A stretch of 45,039 nucleotides of DNA from assembly GCA_017440375.1 (NCBI GenBank), contig JAFSHK010000026.1, forward strand, positions 1 to 45,039, given 5' to 3'. Positions 8,529 to 18,277 of this stretch are shown here, piece by piece. The stretch's first letter is position 1. Each line of letters begins with the position of its first letter. This DNA is from Lachnospiraceae bacterium. GTDB lineage: Bacteria; Bacillota; Clostridia; Lachnospirales; Lachnospiraceae. The position numbers were made by a program, and so were the translations under genes. Under the pieces are notes generated by a model. It did no database searches. It was not told where the DNA came from and saw only the letters and a program-made list of their open reading frames with translations.

Positions 8529-11021
8529 ATGTCTAAAAAAGTATCAACATTCGATACGGAGCTTTTTAAGAGAAGTGTGCTTTACAACGTAAAGACTCTT
8601 TATCGTAAAACATTAGAAGAAGCAACGGATCAGCAGATTTTTCAAGCAGTATCTTATGCAATCAAAGATGCTATTGTAGACCAGTGGTTAGATACACAGA
8701 AAGAATACGACAAACAGGATCCGAAGATGGTTTACTATCTGTCCATGGAATTTTTGATGGGGCGTGCTCTTGGTAATAATATTATTAACTTACAGGCTTA
8801 CAAAGATGTAGAGAAAGCGTTGAAAGAACTTGGTATTGATATCAATGTAGTAGAAGACCAGGAACCGGATGCAGCACTTGGTAACGGTGGTCTGGGAAGA
8901 CTTGCAGCTTGTTTCTTAGATTCTCTTGCAACACTTGGATATGCAGCATATGGCTGTGGTATTCGTTATCGTTATGGTATGTTCAAACAGGAAATCAGAG
9001 ATGGTTATCAGGTAGAAGCACCGGATAACTGGTTGCAGGATGGAAATCCCTTTGAACTTCGTAGACCGGAATATGCAAAGGAAGTGAAATTCGGTGGATA
9101 CGTTAATGTATATGTAGATGAGAACGGAAGAAATAACTTCAAACAGGAAGGTTATCAGTCTGTTCGTGCGATTCCTTATGATATGCCGGTAGTTGGTTAT
9201 GGCAATGGTATCGTAAATACACTTCGTATCTGGGATGCTGAACCGGTTGAGTGTTTCCAGCTTGATTCTTTTGATAAAGGTGATTATCAGAAAGCCGTAG
9301 AGCAGGAAAACCTTGCAAGAAACATTGTAGAAGTACTTTATCCGAACGATAATCATTATGCAGGTAAAGAATTACGTTTAAAACAGCAGTATTTCTTTAT
9401 TTCGGCATCCGTACAGGAAGCAGTTGCAAAATATATGCGTAAGCATGATGATATTCGTAAATTCTATGAAAAAGTTACTTTCCAGTTGAACGATACGCAT
9501 CCGACAGTAGCAATCGCTGAATTAATGCGTATTTTGATGGATGAATATTACTTGACATGGGATGAAGCATGGGAAGTTACAACCAAGACCTGTGCTTATA
9601 CAAACCACACAATTATGGCAGAAGCATTGGAAAAATGGCCAATTGAGTTGTTCTCCAGACTGCTTCCTCGTGTATACCAGATTGTAGAAGAAATCAACCG
9701 CAGATTTGTGGCTCAGATTGAGAGAAAATATCCTGGCGATCAGGAGAAAATCCGTAAGATGGCAATTATCTATGACGGACAGGTTAAGATGGCACACCTT
9801 GCGATTGCAGCAGGCTATTCTGTAAATGGTGTTGCAAGATTACATACAGAAATCTTAAAGAATCAGGAATTAAAAGATTTCTACGAAATGATGCCGGAGA
9901 AATTCAACAACAAAACAAACGGTATCACACAGAGACGTTTCTTACTACATGCAAACCCATTGCTTGCTGACTGGGTAACAGCACATGTAGGAAATGACTG
10001 GATTACAGATCTTCCGAAGATTAATAAGTTAAAAGTTTATGCGGAGGATGAAAAAGCACAGCAGGAATTCATGAATATCAAATATCAGAACAAAGTACGT
10101 CTGGCTCAGTACATCTTAGAGCACAACGGAATCGAAGTAGATCCTCGTTCCATTTTCGACGTACAGGTTAAGCGATTGCATGAATACAAACGTCAGTTAT
10201 TGAACATACTTCATGTTATGTATCTGTATAATGAATTAAAAGAGCATCCGGATATGAATTTCTACCCAAGAACATTTATCTTCGGTGCCAAAGCGGCAGC
10301 TGGCTACCGCAATGCGAAATTAACTATTAAGTTAATCAATGCTGTTGCAGACGTTATCAACAACGATGCAAGCATCAATGGTAAGATTAAAGTGGTATTT
10401 ATTGAAAACTATCGTGTATCCAATGCAGAGATTATCTTTGCAGCATCCGATGTGTCTGAGCAGATTTCTACTGCAAGTAAGGAAGCATCCGGAACAGGTA
10501 ATATGAAGTTTATGTTAAACGGTGCGCTTACTATCGGTACAATGGATGGTGCTAACGTAGAAATCGTAGAAGAGGTTGGAGAAGAGAACGCATTTATTTT
10601 CGGTTTAAGTTCTGATGAAGTTATTCGTTATGAGAATTACGGCGGATATGCTCCGATGGAAATTTTCAACAATGATCCAGATGTCAGAAAAGTTTTGATG
10701 CAGTTAATCAACGGAACTTATTCACCAAATGATCCTGATTTATTCAGACCATTATACAACTCTCTGTTAAATACACAGAGTACATCCAAAGCAGATACTT
10801 ACTTCATCCTGAAAGACTTCAAGTCTTATGCAGAAGCACAGAAGAAGGTAGAACAGGCTTACAGAGATGAAAAAGGATGGGCAAGAAGTGCTATCCTCAA
10901 TGTAGCTTGCTCCGGTAAATTTACTTCTGACAGAACCATTCAGGAGTATGTAGACGATATCTGGAAACTGGATAAGGTTGTCATTCCGAAGAAGGTAGTA
11001 CCGGCAAAACCTACAAAATAG
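8529..11021 (+). CDS. glgP: Glycogen/starch alpha-glucan phosphorylase
   Basis: This is a GT35 cytoplasmic enzyme releasing glucose 1-phosphate from alpha-1,4-glucans. The 830-aa length, the EFLMGRALGNNIINL segment, the NDTHPTVAIAELMR motif and the pyridoxal-phosphate site EASGTGNMKFMLNGA (Schiff-base Lys660) are standard for the family. The frame is open from 8463, but ATG 8529 is preceded by GGGGAGGAAA at good spacing and by normal family sequence, so the first 22 codons are discarded. It has its own promoter after ileS and is closed by a terminator before hflX, so it is probably monocistronic. No other glycogen genes are in the window. Confidence 0.96.
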   Translation: MSKKVSTFDTELFKRSVLYNVKTLYRKTLEEATDQQIFQAVSYAIKDAIVDQWLDTQKEYDKQDPKMVYYLSMEFLMGRALGNNIINLQAYKDVEKALKELGIDINVVEDQEPDAALGNGGLGRLAACFLDSLATLGYAAYGCGIRYRYGMFKQEIRDGYQVEAPDNWLQDGNPFELRRPEYAKEVKFGGYVNVYVDENGRNNFKQEGYQSVRAIPYDMPVVGYGNGIVNTLRIWDAEPVECFQLDSFDKGDYQKAVEQENLARNIVEVLYPNDNHYAGKELRLKQQYFFISASVQEAVAKYMRKHDDIRKFYEKVTFQLNDTHPTVAIAELMRILMDEYYLTWDEAWEVTTKTCAYTNHTIMAEALEKWPIELFSRLLPRVYQIVEEINRRFVAQIERKYPGDQEKIRKMAIIYDGQVKMAHLAIAAGYSVNGVARLHTEILKNQELKDFYEMMPEKFNNKTNGITQRRFLLHANPLLADWVTAHVGNDWITDLPKINKLKVYAEDEKAQQEFMNIKYQNKVRLAQYILEHNGIEVDPRSIFDVQVKRLHEYKRQLLNILHVMYLYNELKEHPDMNFYPRTFIFGAKAAAGYRNAKLTIKLINAVADVINNDASINGKIKVVFIENYRVSNAEIIFAASDVSEQISTASKEASGTGNMKFMLNGALTIGTMDGANVEIVEEVGEENAFIFGLSSDEVIRYENYGGYAPMEIFNNDPDVRKVLMQLINGTYSPNDPDLFRPLYNSLLNTQSTSKADTYFILKDFKSYAEAQKKVEQAYRDEKGWARSAILNVACSGKFTSDRTIQEYVDDIWKLDKVVIPKKVVPAKPTK

Positions 11022-11077
11022 TAGTATGCAGTCAAGAGATTGAAGCAATTGTAATGAAACAATAACAAAGCAACAAT

Positions 11078-11113
11078 AGAGGTCTGGACACAAAGGTGTG
11101 TAGACCTCTTTTT
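11078..11113 (+). terminator. Terminator after glgP
   Basis: AGAGGTCT-GGACAC, loop AAAG, GTGTGT-AGACCTCT, then TTTTT. This strong stem ends only 14 bases before the hflX start, so hflX transcription must come from read-through or from a promoter inside this region. Confidence 0.85.
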
Positions 11114-11126
11114 GCACAAGGAGAAT

Positions 11127-12404
11127 ATGGAAAGAGCATTATTAGTAGGAGTCAACTTAAATAACGGTGAGGACTATAAATTATCCTTAGATGAACTGGG
11201 CAGTCTGGCAGAGGCTTGTGAGATGGAAGTAGTAGGTTCTGTGGAGCAGAACTTAATTGATGTACACAAGGCTTTCTATATCGGAACCGGTAAAGTGGAA
11301 GAGGTCAAAGAAATCGCAGAGGAAAAAGAGGCCGATGTGGTGATTTTTGATAACTCTTTGTCGCCGATGCAGATGCGAAATCTGCAGGATAAAATCGGAA
11401 AGCCGATTTTGGACAGAAGTACTCTGATTCTGGATATTTTTGCAAGCAGAGCACGTTCCAGAGAAGCGAAACTGCAGGTGGAAGTAGCAAGATTACAGTA
11501 TATGCTTCCACGACTGGTTGGTTTGCATGCAGCACTCAGCCGCCAGGGTGGTGGTAGTGGTTCCATGAGTAATAAAGGTGCCGGTGAGAAAAAGCTGGAG
11601 TTAGACAGACGAGTGTTAGAGCATCGTCTTGCAGAATACCGCAGGGAGTTAAAAGAAGTGGGAGCAGAAAGGCAGACACAGCGCAAGAAACGCGCCGCTT
11701 CGGGAATGCCGCGAGTGGCATTAGTTGGTTATACCAATGCCGGAAAATCCACTTTGATGAATACCATGCTAGATTTGTTTGGTGTAGACGAAATTGATGT
11801 GGAAGAGAAGAAGGTCATGGAAAAGGATATGCTTTTTGCCACATTGGATACAACCGTTCGCAAGATTGCACCGGAGAACCATCACGCTTTTTTATTATCT
11901 GATACGGTTGGTTTCATTCATAAGCTGCCACACAATTTAGTCGAAGCTTTTCATTCCACATTGGAAGAGGCAAAAGAAGCCGATATTTTGTTGCAGATAG
12001 TGGATTATAGTGATGAACATTATAAAGAGCAGATTGCGGTAACGAATCAAACATTGAAGGAACTGGGTGCAGAAGGTATTCCGATGGTCTATGTTTATAA
12101 CAAGGCCGATAAGGTAGCACCGGAGAATTTGCCGGGGAAAATTCCGACAGTAACAGAAGACAGCATTTATCTGTCGGCAAAACAGAAAATCGGCATGGAA
12201 GAGCTGATTTGTCTGATTGAGAAGAAATTAGCCGGTGGTTATCGGGAATGCGAACTTATGATTCCTTATACGGATGGAAGGGCGGTTTCCTATCTGAATG
12301 AGAATGCCATAGTTGCCATGATGGAATATCAGGAAAATGGTGTCTACATGAAGGTAAATTGTAAGACAGAAGATTATAATTATTATGAGAAATATATTCT
12401 TTAA
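11127..12404 (+). CDS. hflX: GTPase HflX
   Basis: It is a ribosome-associated GTPase that splits stalled or heat-damaged 70S ribosomes. The N-terminal HflX domain contains the characteristic GTGKVEE and PMQMRNLQDKIG segments, followed by the basic coiled region with the Gly-rich SRQGGGSGSMSNKGAGEKKLE signature. The G domain follows with G1 GYTNAGKST (from residue 201), G3 DTVGF and G4 NKAD. Length is 425 aa. The frame is open 15 bases earlier through a TTG, but ATG 11127 sits directly behind AAGGAGAAT. It begins right after the glgP terminator. Confidence 0.95.
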   Translation: MERALLVGVNLNNGEDYKLSLDELGSLAEACEMEVVGSVEQNLIDVHKAFYIGTGKVEEVKEIAEEKEADVVIFDNSLSPMQMRNLQDKIGKPILDRSTLILDIFASRARSREAKLQVEVARLQYMLPRLVGLHAALSRQGGGSGSMSNKGAGEKKLELDRRVLEHRLAEYRRELKEVGAERQTQRKKRAASGMPRVALVGYTNAGKSTLMNTMLDLFGVDEIDVEEKKVMEKDMLFATLDTTVRKIAPENHHAFLLSDTVGFIHKLPHNLVEAFHSTLEEAKEADILLQIVDYSDEHYKEQIAVTNQTLKELGAEGIPMVYVYNKADKVAPENLPGKIPTVTEDSIYLSAKQKIGMEELICLIEKKLAGGYRECELMIPYTDGRAVSYLNENAIVAMMEYQENGVYMKVNCKTEDYNYYEKYIL

Positions 12405-12410
12405 AATTCA

Positions 12411-12439
12411 TTGCATACCTTGATTTTATCCTATATAAT
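12411..12439 (+). promoter_or_regulatory. SigmaA promoter for the hydratase gene
   Basis: TTGCAT (12411-12416), a 17-base spacer and TATAAT (12434-12439), starting 7 bases after the hflX stop. The remaining 110-base leader to the ATG shows no riboswitch I recognise. Confidence 0.7.
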
Positions 12440-12555
12440 AAATAATTAGGTGTAGTATGTTTTACACTGGATAAATTTGGTTTCAATTGTTAGAAATCAG
12501 TTATTATGACTGACATATAAAGTAAATATGAATTTAACATACAGGAGGAGTCAAC

Positions 12556-14853
12556 ATGATTAAGTTAATGGACAGTGGTGCATATCTCATTAACGGTACA
12601 GAAATTGTTCCGGATCAGGAAGATGCCGCTGCATTGATTAAAAGCAAAACAGGAAAGGAAATTTCCAAACAGGAGGCAGCTCAAAATACAATGGCGTATG
12701 GTATTTTGAAAGAGCACAATACCTCCGGTAACATGGATAAGCTGAAAATCAAGTTTGATAAACTTACCTCTCACGATATTACATTCGTAGGAATTATTCA
12801 GACAGCAAGAGCTTCAGGACTGACCAAGTTCCCGATTCCTTACGTTTTAACAAACTGCCACAACTCTTTATGTGCGGTTGGTGGTACGATTAATGAAGAT
12901 GATCACATGTTTGGTTTGACATGTGCGAAAAAATATGGTGGTGTATACGTTCCACCTCATCAGGCAGTTATTCATCAGTTTGCAAGAGAAATGCTTGCAG
13001 GCGGCGGAAAGATGATTCTTGGTTCCGACTCTCATACACGTTATGGTGCACTTGGTACTATGGCAATGGGTGAAGGAGGACCAGAGCTTGTAAAACAGCT
13101 TCTTTCTCAGACTTATGATATCAATATGCCGGGTGTTGTTGGTGTTTATTTAAAAGGTGCACCGATGAAGGGTGTAGGTCCTCAGGACGTTGCACTTGCG
13201 ATTATCGGCGCTGTTTTCGGAAATGGTTATGTAAAGAATAAAGTCATGGAATTCGTTGGACCGGGTGTAGCATCTTTAAGTGCTGATTTTCGTATTGGCA
13301 TTGATGTTATGACAACAGAGACAACTTGCCTTTCTTCTATCTGGACGACGGATGAACAGATTAAAGAGTTCTATGATATTCATGGAAGAAGTGAAGAATA
13401 CAAAGAATTAAATCCGGGTGAAGTAGCATATTATGATGGTATGATAGAAGTAGATTTAACTGCTATCAAACCAATGATTGCTATGCCGTTCCATCCAAGT
13501 AATACTTATACAATCGAAGAATTAAATGCAAATCTGGCAGACATTCTTCATGATGTAGAAGAGAGAGCAAAAGTCAGCTTAGACGGTGCCGTTCCTTACT
13601 CTTTACAGGATAAGGTGGTAAACGGTAAGTTTATGGTAGATCAGGGTATTATCGCAGGTTGTGCCGGCGGTGGATTTGAAAATATTTGTGCGGCAGCCGA
13701 TATTTTGAAAGGCTCCTACATAGGTTCTGACGGCTTTACTTTAAGCGTATACCCGGCTTCTATGCCTGTATATATGGAACTCATTAAGAATGGCTGTGCA
13801 GCAACTATCTTAGAGACAGGTGCCGTTATGAAAACAGCCTTCTGTGGACCTTGCTTTGGTGCAGGTGATACACCGGCTAATAACGCATTCAGTATCCGTC
13901 ATTCCACAAGAAACTTCCCGAACAGAGAAGGTTCTAAGTTACAGAGTGGACAGATTTCTTCCGTTGCACTTATGGATGCACGCTCTATTGCAGCAACAGC
14001 AGCCAATAAAGGTGTGCTTACGGCAGCAACAGATTTTGATGGAGAAATCAATAAATATAAATATCATTATGATGCAAATATTTATGCGAACCGCGTATTC
14101 GATTCTAAGGGTGTTGCAGATGAAAGCGTAGAAATCCAGTTTGGTCCGAATATCAAAGACTGGCCGGCAATGGGAGCTTTACCGGAGAATATGGTGCTTC
14201 GTGTAGTATCTGAAATTCATGACCCTGTTACAACAACAGACGAATTGATTCCTTCCGGTGAAACATCTTCCTATCGTTCTAATCCGCTTGGACTCGCTGA
14301 ATTTACGTTATCCAGAAAAGATCCGGAGTACGTTGGTCGTGCCAAAGATATTCAGAAAGCAGAAAAAGCGAGAATGGCAGGTGAAAACCCAGCAGATGTA
14401 CACGCAGATGTAAAACCGGTTATGGATGTCATTCAGAAGACATTCGAAAATGCTGCTTATGAAAATACAGGATTCGGTTCTACCATTTTTGCAGTAAAAC
14501 CGGGCGATGGTTCTGCTCGCGAGCAGGCTGCAAGCTGCCAGAAGGTACTTGGAGGATGGGCAAACATTGCGAATGAATATGCAACGAAGAGATATCGTTC
14601 TAATTTGATTAACTGGGGTATGCTTCCATTCATCATTGAAGAAGGCGATCTTCCATTCAAGAATCTGAATTATCTGTTTATTCCGGATATTAAGAAGGCG
14701 GTGGAAGAAAAATGGGATGTAATTAAGGCATATACAGTATCTTTAGAAAAAAATACATTAAGTGAATTTGATTTGAAGTTAGGGGAACTGACGGACGAAG
14801 AACGTCAGATTATTTTGAAAGGATGTCTGATCAATTATAACAGAGTAGATTAA
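12556..14853 (+). CDS. Aconitase-family hydratase (aconitate hydratase-like)
   Basis: This 765-aa [4Fe-4S] hydro-lyase of the aconitase superfamily starts behind AGGAGGAGTCAAC. The three cluster cysteines can be placed: Cys369 in [13 protein letters not shown] and Cys430/Cys433 in FCGPCFGAG. The substrate-binding [22 protein letters not shown] segment is typical. The C-terminal swivel domain carries [20 protein letters not shown] and ends with KGCLINYNR. It resembles the clostridial group usually called hydratase rather than classic AcnA/AcnB, so the exact substrate (citrate/isocitrate or another 2-hydroxy acid) is uncertain. No citrate synthase or isocitrate dehydrogenase is nearby. It has its own promoter. 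Confidence 0.88.
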   Translation: MIKLMDSGAYLINGTEIVPDQEDAAALIKSKTGKEISKQEAAQNTMAYGILKEHNTSGNMDKLKIKFDKLTSHDITFVGIIQTARASGLTKFPIPYVLTNCHNSLCAVGGTINEDDHMFGLTCAKKYGGVYVPPHQAVIHQFAREMLAGGGKMILGSDSHTRYGALGTMAMGEGGPELVKQLLSQTYDINMPGVVGVYLKGAPMKGVGPQDVALAIIGAVFGNGYVKNKVMEFVGPGVASLSADFRIGIDVMTTETTCLSSIWTTDEQIKEFYDIHGRSEEYKELNPGEVAYYDGMIEVDLTAIKPMIAMPFHPSNTYTIEELNANLADILHDVEERAKVSLDGAVPYSLQDKVVNGKFMVDQGIIAGCAGGGFENICAAADILKGSYIGSDGFTLSVYPASMPVYMELIKNGCAATILETGAVMKTAFCGPCFGAGDTPANNAFSIRHSTRNFPNREGSKLQSGQISSVALMDARSIAATAANKGVLTAATDFDGEINKYKYHYDANIYANRVFDSKGVADESVEIQFGPNIKDWPAMGALPENMVLRVVSEIHDPVTTTDELIPSGETSSYRSNPLGLAEFTLSRKDPEYVGRAKDIQKAEKARMAGENPADVHADVKPVMDVIQKTFENAAYENTGFGSTIFAVKPGDGSAREQAASCQKVLGGWANIANEYATKRYRSNLINWGMLPFIIEEGDLPFKNLNYLFIPDIKKAVEEKWDVIKAYTVSLEKNTLSEFDLKLGELTDEERQIILKGCLINYNRVD

Positions 14854-14873
14854 AACTCTGAAATCAGAGACTT

Positions 14874-15866
14874 ATGGGCGATTGGTATAGTGGTAAAAAA
14901 AGAAAATTAATAAAGACAGCTTTTTATTCTGTATTTCTGGCAGGTGTAGTGGGTGTTTGTGTGTTTGCAATGCAGGAAGGCGAAGAACAAACGGAACTGG
15001 CAGCAGTCAAGGCGGCCAGAAAACCGGTGGAAGTAGAGTTAGAAGATGTGCAAACCAATATACTGCTTGGGGAACAGGAAATTGAAGAACCTACAGAATG
15101 CACGATGGAAATTGTAAATGATACAATCTTAAGTAATGTGCCGGTGGCAGATTATTCCTATTCCTTTAATAAGCATATAAATGGTGCGAAACTGGTAACC
15201 AGAGAAGGCGATTACGGTGGTTTTAATGATGGAACGTATCCAACAGAAAATACGGAGAAGACCCCACTTTATACAGAAGGTATGGAAGGGGAAGCGATTT
15301 ATCTGGATGGAACATACGGTTTGGAATTGTGTGATATGAAACCTCTGGCTGACTCTTATACCATTTCCTTCTGGATGAAAGCAGAGGAGTTGTATAACTG
15401 GTCTCCGTTTCTTATGATTGGTTCGAATCTGATGGATGTAAATGTGACGCAGAATTATATTGCATTTAACCAGAAGACAACCGAAGAAGGAGAAGTGGTA
15501 GTTCCGATTTTCAATACCATTAATGCGGTATTGCAGAATTCCTGTGAAGTGCGTCCGATTATTGAAGACAAACAGTGTATTGACTTAAATGAGTGGAACT
15601 ATATTACGATTTGTGTGGATGCGACACAACCGACGGAAGCTGATCCGAACAAAGTGGCGGCATTTTTGTATGTAAACAGCGAATTGGTTGGACAGAGTGA
15701 AGTTTCTAAGATGAACTTTGATGAAACCAATATGAAAGCATATGTTGGAATAAGCTGTTATGACAAGATGTTCTGTGCGTGTTATGATGAAATCCACATC
15801 TGGAACAGATTGCTTAATGAGAGTCAGATTAGTTCTATGTATGTAGCATATTTGGAACAAGTATAA
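14874..15866 (+). CDS. Membrane-anchored LamG/concanavalin-like domain protein
   Basis: This is a 330-aa protein with a short basic N-terminus (GKKRKLIK), one transmembrane or uncleaved signal segment at about residues 14-32, an acidic linker, and an extracellular domain from about residue 90. The domain contains EGMEGEAIYLDGTYGLEL, SYTISFWMKAEELYNWSPFLMIG and, near the end, FCACYDEIHIWNRLLNESQI. This pattern (GxAxxLDG, SxSFWxK, DExxIWNRxL) is the jelly-roll LamG/laminin-G-like fold used for carbohydrate or surface binding. The start has only a weak site (CAGAGA). It lies 20 bases after the hydratase gene, so it may be read through from that promoter. The ligand is unknown. Confidence 0.75.
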   Translation: MGDWYSGKKRKLIKTAFYSVFLAGVVGVCVFAMQEGEEQTELAAVKAARKPVEVELEDVQTNILLGEQEIEEPTECTMEIVNDTILSNVPVADYSYSFNKHINGAKLVTREGDYGGFNDGTYPTENTEKTPLYTEGMEGEAIYLDGTYGLELCDMKPLADSYTISFWMKAEELYNWSPFLMIGSNLMDVNVTQNYIAFNQKTTEEGEVVVPIFNTINAVLQNSCEVRPIIEDKQCIDLNEWNYITICVDATQPTEADPNKVAAFLYVNSELVGQSEVSKMNFDETNMKAYVGISCYDKMFCACYDEIHIWNRLLNESQISSMYVAYLEQV

Positions 15867-16009
15867 GTAATTCTGCTTTTATGTTTTTGCAGAAGGAAAA
15901 CTTTATAAGAAAAGTAAAGAAAAAACCAAAACGTCCGATATATAAAGAGTAAGACAGATTGTATGGCCAAACAGTTTTATCTTAAATTTATATATGTGTT
16001 TAACCAAGG

Positions 16010-16058
16010 ATGGTGCTTTTATGGAGATAGGATATCTCAATAGAAGTGCCATTTTTTG
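16010..16058 (+). terminator. Long hairpin with T-run between the LamG and EF-hand genes
   Basis: TGGTGCTT pairs with AAGTGCCA (two G-U pairs), enclosing TAT/ATA and GAGATA-GGA-TATCTC, then TTTTTTG. It has the form of an intrinsic terminator and ends only about 25 bases before the next start codon. The rest of the 217-base gap is AT-rich, and I see no convincing promoter after the hairpin. It either terminates the LamG transcript or attenuates entry into the EF-hand gene. Confidence 0.7.
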
Positions 16059-16083
16059 TTAAGCGCGCAAAGGAGGTTGTTAA

Positions 16084-17166
16084 TTGCGAATTGATTCCAG
16101 CAGTATAGGAATGGAATCCGCCAGAAGTTATTCTTCTGCAATATTAAAATCTGCCTTCTCCTTTCGAGGCAGAACAGGAAGCTTGACGGCTGATGAGGGA
16201 AATGGATTTCTAGGAGGCTTTCTGGGAATGGGAGACGAAGCACAGGATATGAAAGAAAGCAGTAATGCGCAGACTACATTAGAAGATATTACGCTTCATT
16301 TTCAGAATCTGGCAAATACGACAAGAGTCACAGCAAGTAGTGAAGAACAAAGTGCCAAAGAAACAATCAGACAGCAATGTGTGAAATCTTTGATGTATCT
16401 GTTGTTTGGAGAGCACCAAAAGGTAACACTGGATGAATTATGGGAAGATGAATATTATAAGTCAGGATTTAAAACAAATTTGGGGAATCTCGTTCCACAG
16501 ACTTTTAACATGAAACATTTTGTTTATCACAGCGAAACAGAGACGACAACTTTTTCAACAGCCGGTGTGGTAAAGACTGCAGATGGAAGAGAGATTAACT
16601 TTAATCTGGATTTGGAAATGAGTAGAAGCTTCACGAAATATTATGAAGAAAATTATACTTATACCATAGTAGATTATACGGATCCATTGGTGATTAATCT
16701 GGATACTAACATTGCAGAATTATCGGATCAGAAGTTTTTCTTTGATTTAGACTGTGATGGAGAGAAGGAAGAGATTTCTTCTTTGAAATCAGGAAGTGGT
16801 TATCTGGCACTGGATTTAAATGAAGATGGTGTGATTAATGATGGTGGTGAATTGTTTGGAGCAAGATCAGGCAATGGATTTGCAGACTTGGCACAATACG
16901 ATGCAGATGGCAATGGATGGATTGATGAAAATGATTCTATCTGGAAGAAATTACTTATCTGGACCAAAGATGAAAATGGTAATGATAAGAAGTATCATTT
17001 GTCAGAAGCAGGAGTTGGTGCTATTTGCTTGAATAGTACCCAAACGGAATTTGCGTTGAATTCCATGAAAGATAATCACAACAATGGTGTTATCCGAAGA
17101 ACAGGTATTTTTCTTTACGAAAACGGAAATGTCGGAACGGTGCAGCATTTAGATTTAGCACAATAG
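16084..17166 (+). CDS. EF-hand-like calcium-binding protein, function unknown
   Basis: The 360-aa frame starts at TTG 16084, which is 7 bases behind a perfect AAGGAGG; no in-frame ATG competes. There is no signal peptide or membrane segment. The C-terminal half holds acidic, dockerin/EF-hand-like loops: FDLDCDGEKEEISS, LDLNEDGVINDGGELFGA and YDADGNGWIDENDSIWKKLL, each with the D-x-D/N-x-D-G pattern of calcium ligands. These precede a conserved-looking tail (LNSMKDNHNNGVIRRTGIF). The N-terminus MRIDSSSIGMESARSY is Ser-rich. I know similar proteins only as uncharacterised Firmicutes sequences. It stands just upstream of spoIID; whether it has a spore role is not shown. Confidence 0.7.
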   Translation: MRIDSSSIGMESARSYSSAILKSAFSFRGRTGSLTADEGNGFLGGFLGMGDEAQDMKESSNAQTTLEDITLHFQNLANTTRVTASSEEQSAKETIRQQCVKSLMYLLFGEHQKVTLDELWEDEYYKSGFKTNLGNLVPQTFNMKHFVYHSETETTTFSTAGVVKTADGREINFNLDLEMSRSFTKYYEENYTYTIVDYTDPLVINLDTNIAELSDQKFFFDLDCDGEKEEISSLKSGSGYLALDLNEDGVINDGGELFGARSGNGFADLAQYDADGNGWIDENDSIWKKLLIWTKDENGNDKKYHLSEAGVGAICLNSTQTEFALNSMKDNHNNGVIRRTGIFLYENGNVGTVQHLDLAQ

Positions 17167-17194
17167 AATGAAATGGGACCCTTTTACATACAAT
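17166..17194 (+). promoter_or_regulatory. Candidate SigmaE promoter for spoIID
   Basis: CATACAAT (17187-17194) is an exact match to the SigmaE -10 consensus. GAATGAA lies 14 bases upstream (17166-17172) as an imperfect -35. The predicted start near 17201 gives a very short leader beginning at AGGTG, just before ATG 17210. The position rules out ATG 17168 as the spoIID start. Confidence 0.55.
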
Positions 17195-17209
17195 GAAAAG
17201 AGGTGTCCT

Positions 17210-18193
17210 ATGAACTTATTTAAAATTGTCCAAAATAGAACAAACAAAAGGAAACAGAATGACAATCCTTATCAGGATGTCGGTGCGGTACTTTTGTTTG
17301 TTTTTTTATTGCCTTATGTTATTTCCTGTTTGTGGGGACATATTGGGGAAGAAACAGAAGTGTTGATGGTAAATATGCAGAAGGAAACAAAATATCTTGA
17401 TGATCAGTATGAGATTATACTTTCCGAAGAATGGGGAATGCGAACATTAACAATGGAAGAGTATTTGACACAGAAGTTGGCGCTTGTTATGCCACAGGCG
17501 GAAAACGGTACTTTATATGAGCAAGAGGCATTGAAGGCGCAGGCAATTTTACTTCGTACGGAACTTTGGACAATGATAGAAGATGATGAAACAATTTATT
17601 GTAATATAACCCAAAAAGCTGATACGAAAATACAAGAGGAGTATGAAACAGCGGTCCACGAAACGGACGGCATTATTTTGACCTATCAGGGAGAACCGAT
17701 GAAAGCAGCATATTTTGCGGTCAGTAACGGACAGACAAGAGATGCAGGGCAAGTTTGGGGGAGTGACAGTTATCCTTATCTGAAAAAGGTGGAGTGCAAA
17801 CAGGATATTCTGGCAAAGGATTATCAGAGTCGGGTGGAAGTAGAAAAGGAGAAATTCTATCATTTGGCAGGTGAAATACTTGAAATAGAAGGGGTAGAAG
17901 GAGGCGATTGGCAGGAGTTAGAATTTATTTATGATGAAAGCGGATATGTAACAAAAGTAGTGTTGAAGGAAGCTTCCTGCAGCGGAGAAGCCTTTCGATA
18001 TGCTTTTGGATTAAACTCTGCCTGTTTTGAAATGGAGTGGGAGGATAGCAAAGTCATTTTTCAGGTGAAAGGCGTAGGGCATGGTTTTGGTATGAGCCAG
18101 TACGGTGCCAATCAGAGAGCGCTTTCAGGAGAGAACTTTGCTGAAATTTTGGAAAATTACTTTTTTCAGGCAGAATTAGTAAAAATTGAATAA
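17210..18193 (+). CDS. spoIID: SpoIID/LytB domain sporulation protein (stage II engulfment)
   Basis: SpoIID is the mother-cell lytic transglycosylase that, with SpoIIP and SpoIIM, thins septal peptidoglycan and drives engulfment. The 327-aa protein has an N-terminal membrane anchor (about residues 25-45) and a SpoIID domain: the EEYLTQKLALVMPQ..EALKAQAILLRT region, an AYFAVSNGQTRDAGQVWGS segment and the hallmark GVGHGFGMSQYGANQRAL near residues 288-305. Catalytic Glu candidates are the conserved Glu in MPQAENGTLYEQEALKAQA. The frame is open from ATG 17168, but ATG 17210 has AGAGGTG behind it and a SigmaE-like -10 in between. It is followed by a SpoIIQ-like gene, the order seen in other Clostridia. 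Confidence 0.9.
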   Translation: MNLFKIVQNRTNKRKQNDNPYQDVGAVLLFVFLLPYVISCLWGHIGEETEVLMVNMQKETKYLDDQYEIILSEEWGMRTLTMEEYLTQKLALVMPQAENGTLYEQEALKAQAILLRTELWTMIEDDETIYCNITQKADTKIQEEYETAVHETDGIILTYQGEPMKAAYFAVSNGQTRDAGQVWGSDSYPYLKKVECKQDILAKDYQSRVEVEKEKFYHLAGEILEIEGVEGGDWQELEFIYDESGYVTKVVLKEASCSGEAFRYAFGLNSACFEMEWEDSKVIFQVKGVGHGFGMSQYGANQRALSGENFAEILENYFFQAELVKIE

Positions 18194-18277
18194 TGTGTCA
18201 GATTCGGGAAAGACTAAGCATCAGAATAATAATTTCTCAAAAAAGTCCGAATGGATATAGGAGGTAAAGTTTGAATT

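Noticed and set aside
11276-11721. Three overlapping minus-strand ORFs of 61-136 codons opposite hflX
   Set aside because: Shadow frames of a strongly conserved gene, Ser/Leu-rich with no start signals.
14854-14873. CTCTGA-AA-TCAGAG dyad after the hydratase stop as a terminator
   Set aside because: Short stem with almost no loop and no T-run; it also would leave the LamG gene without a visible promoter.
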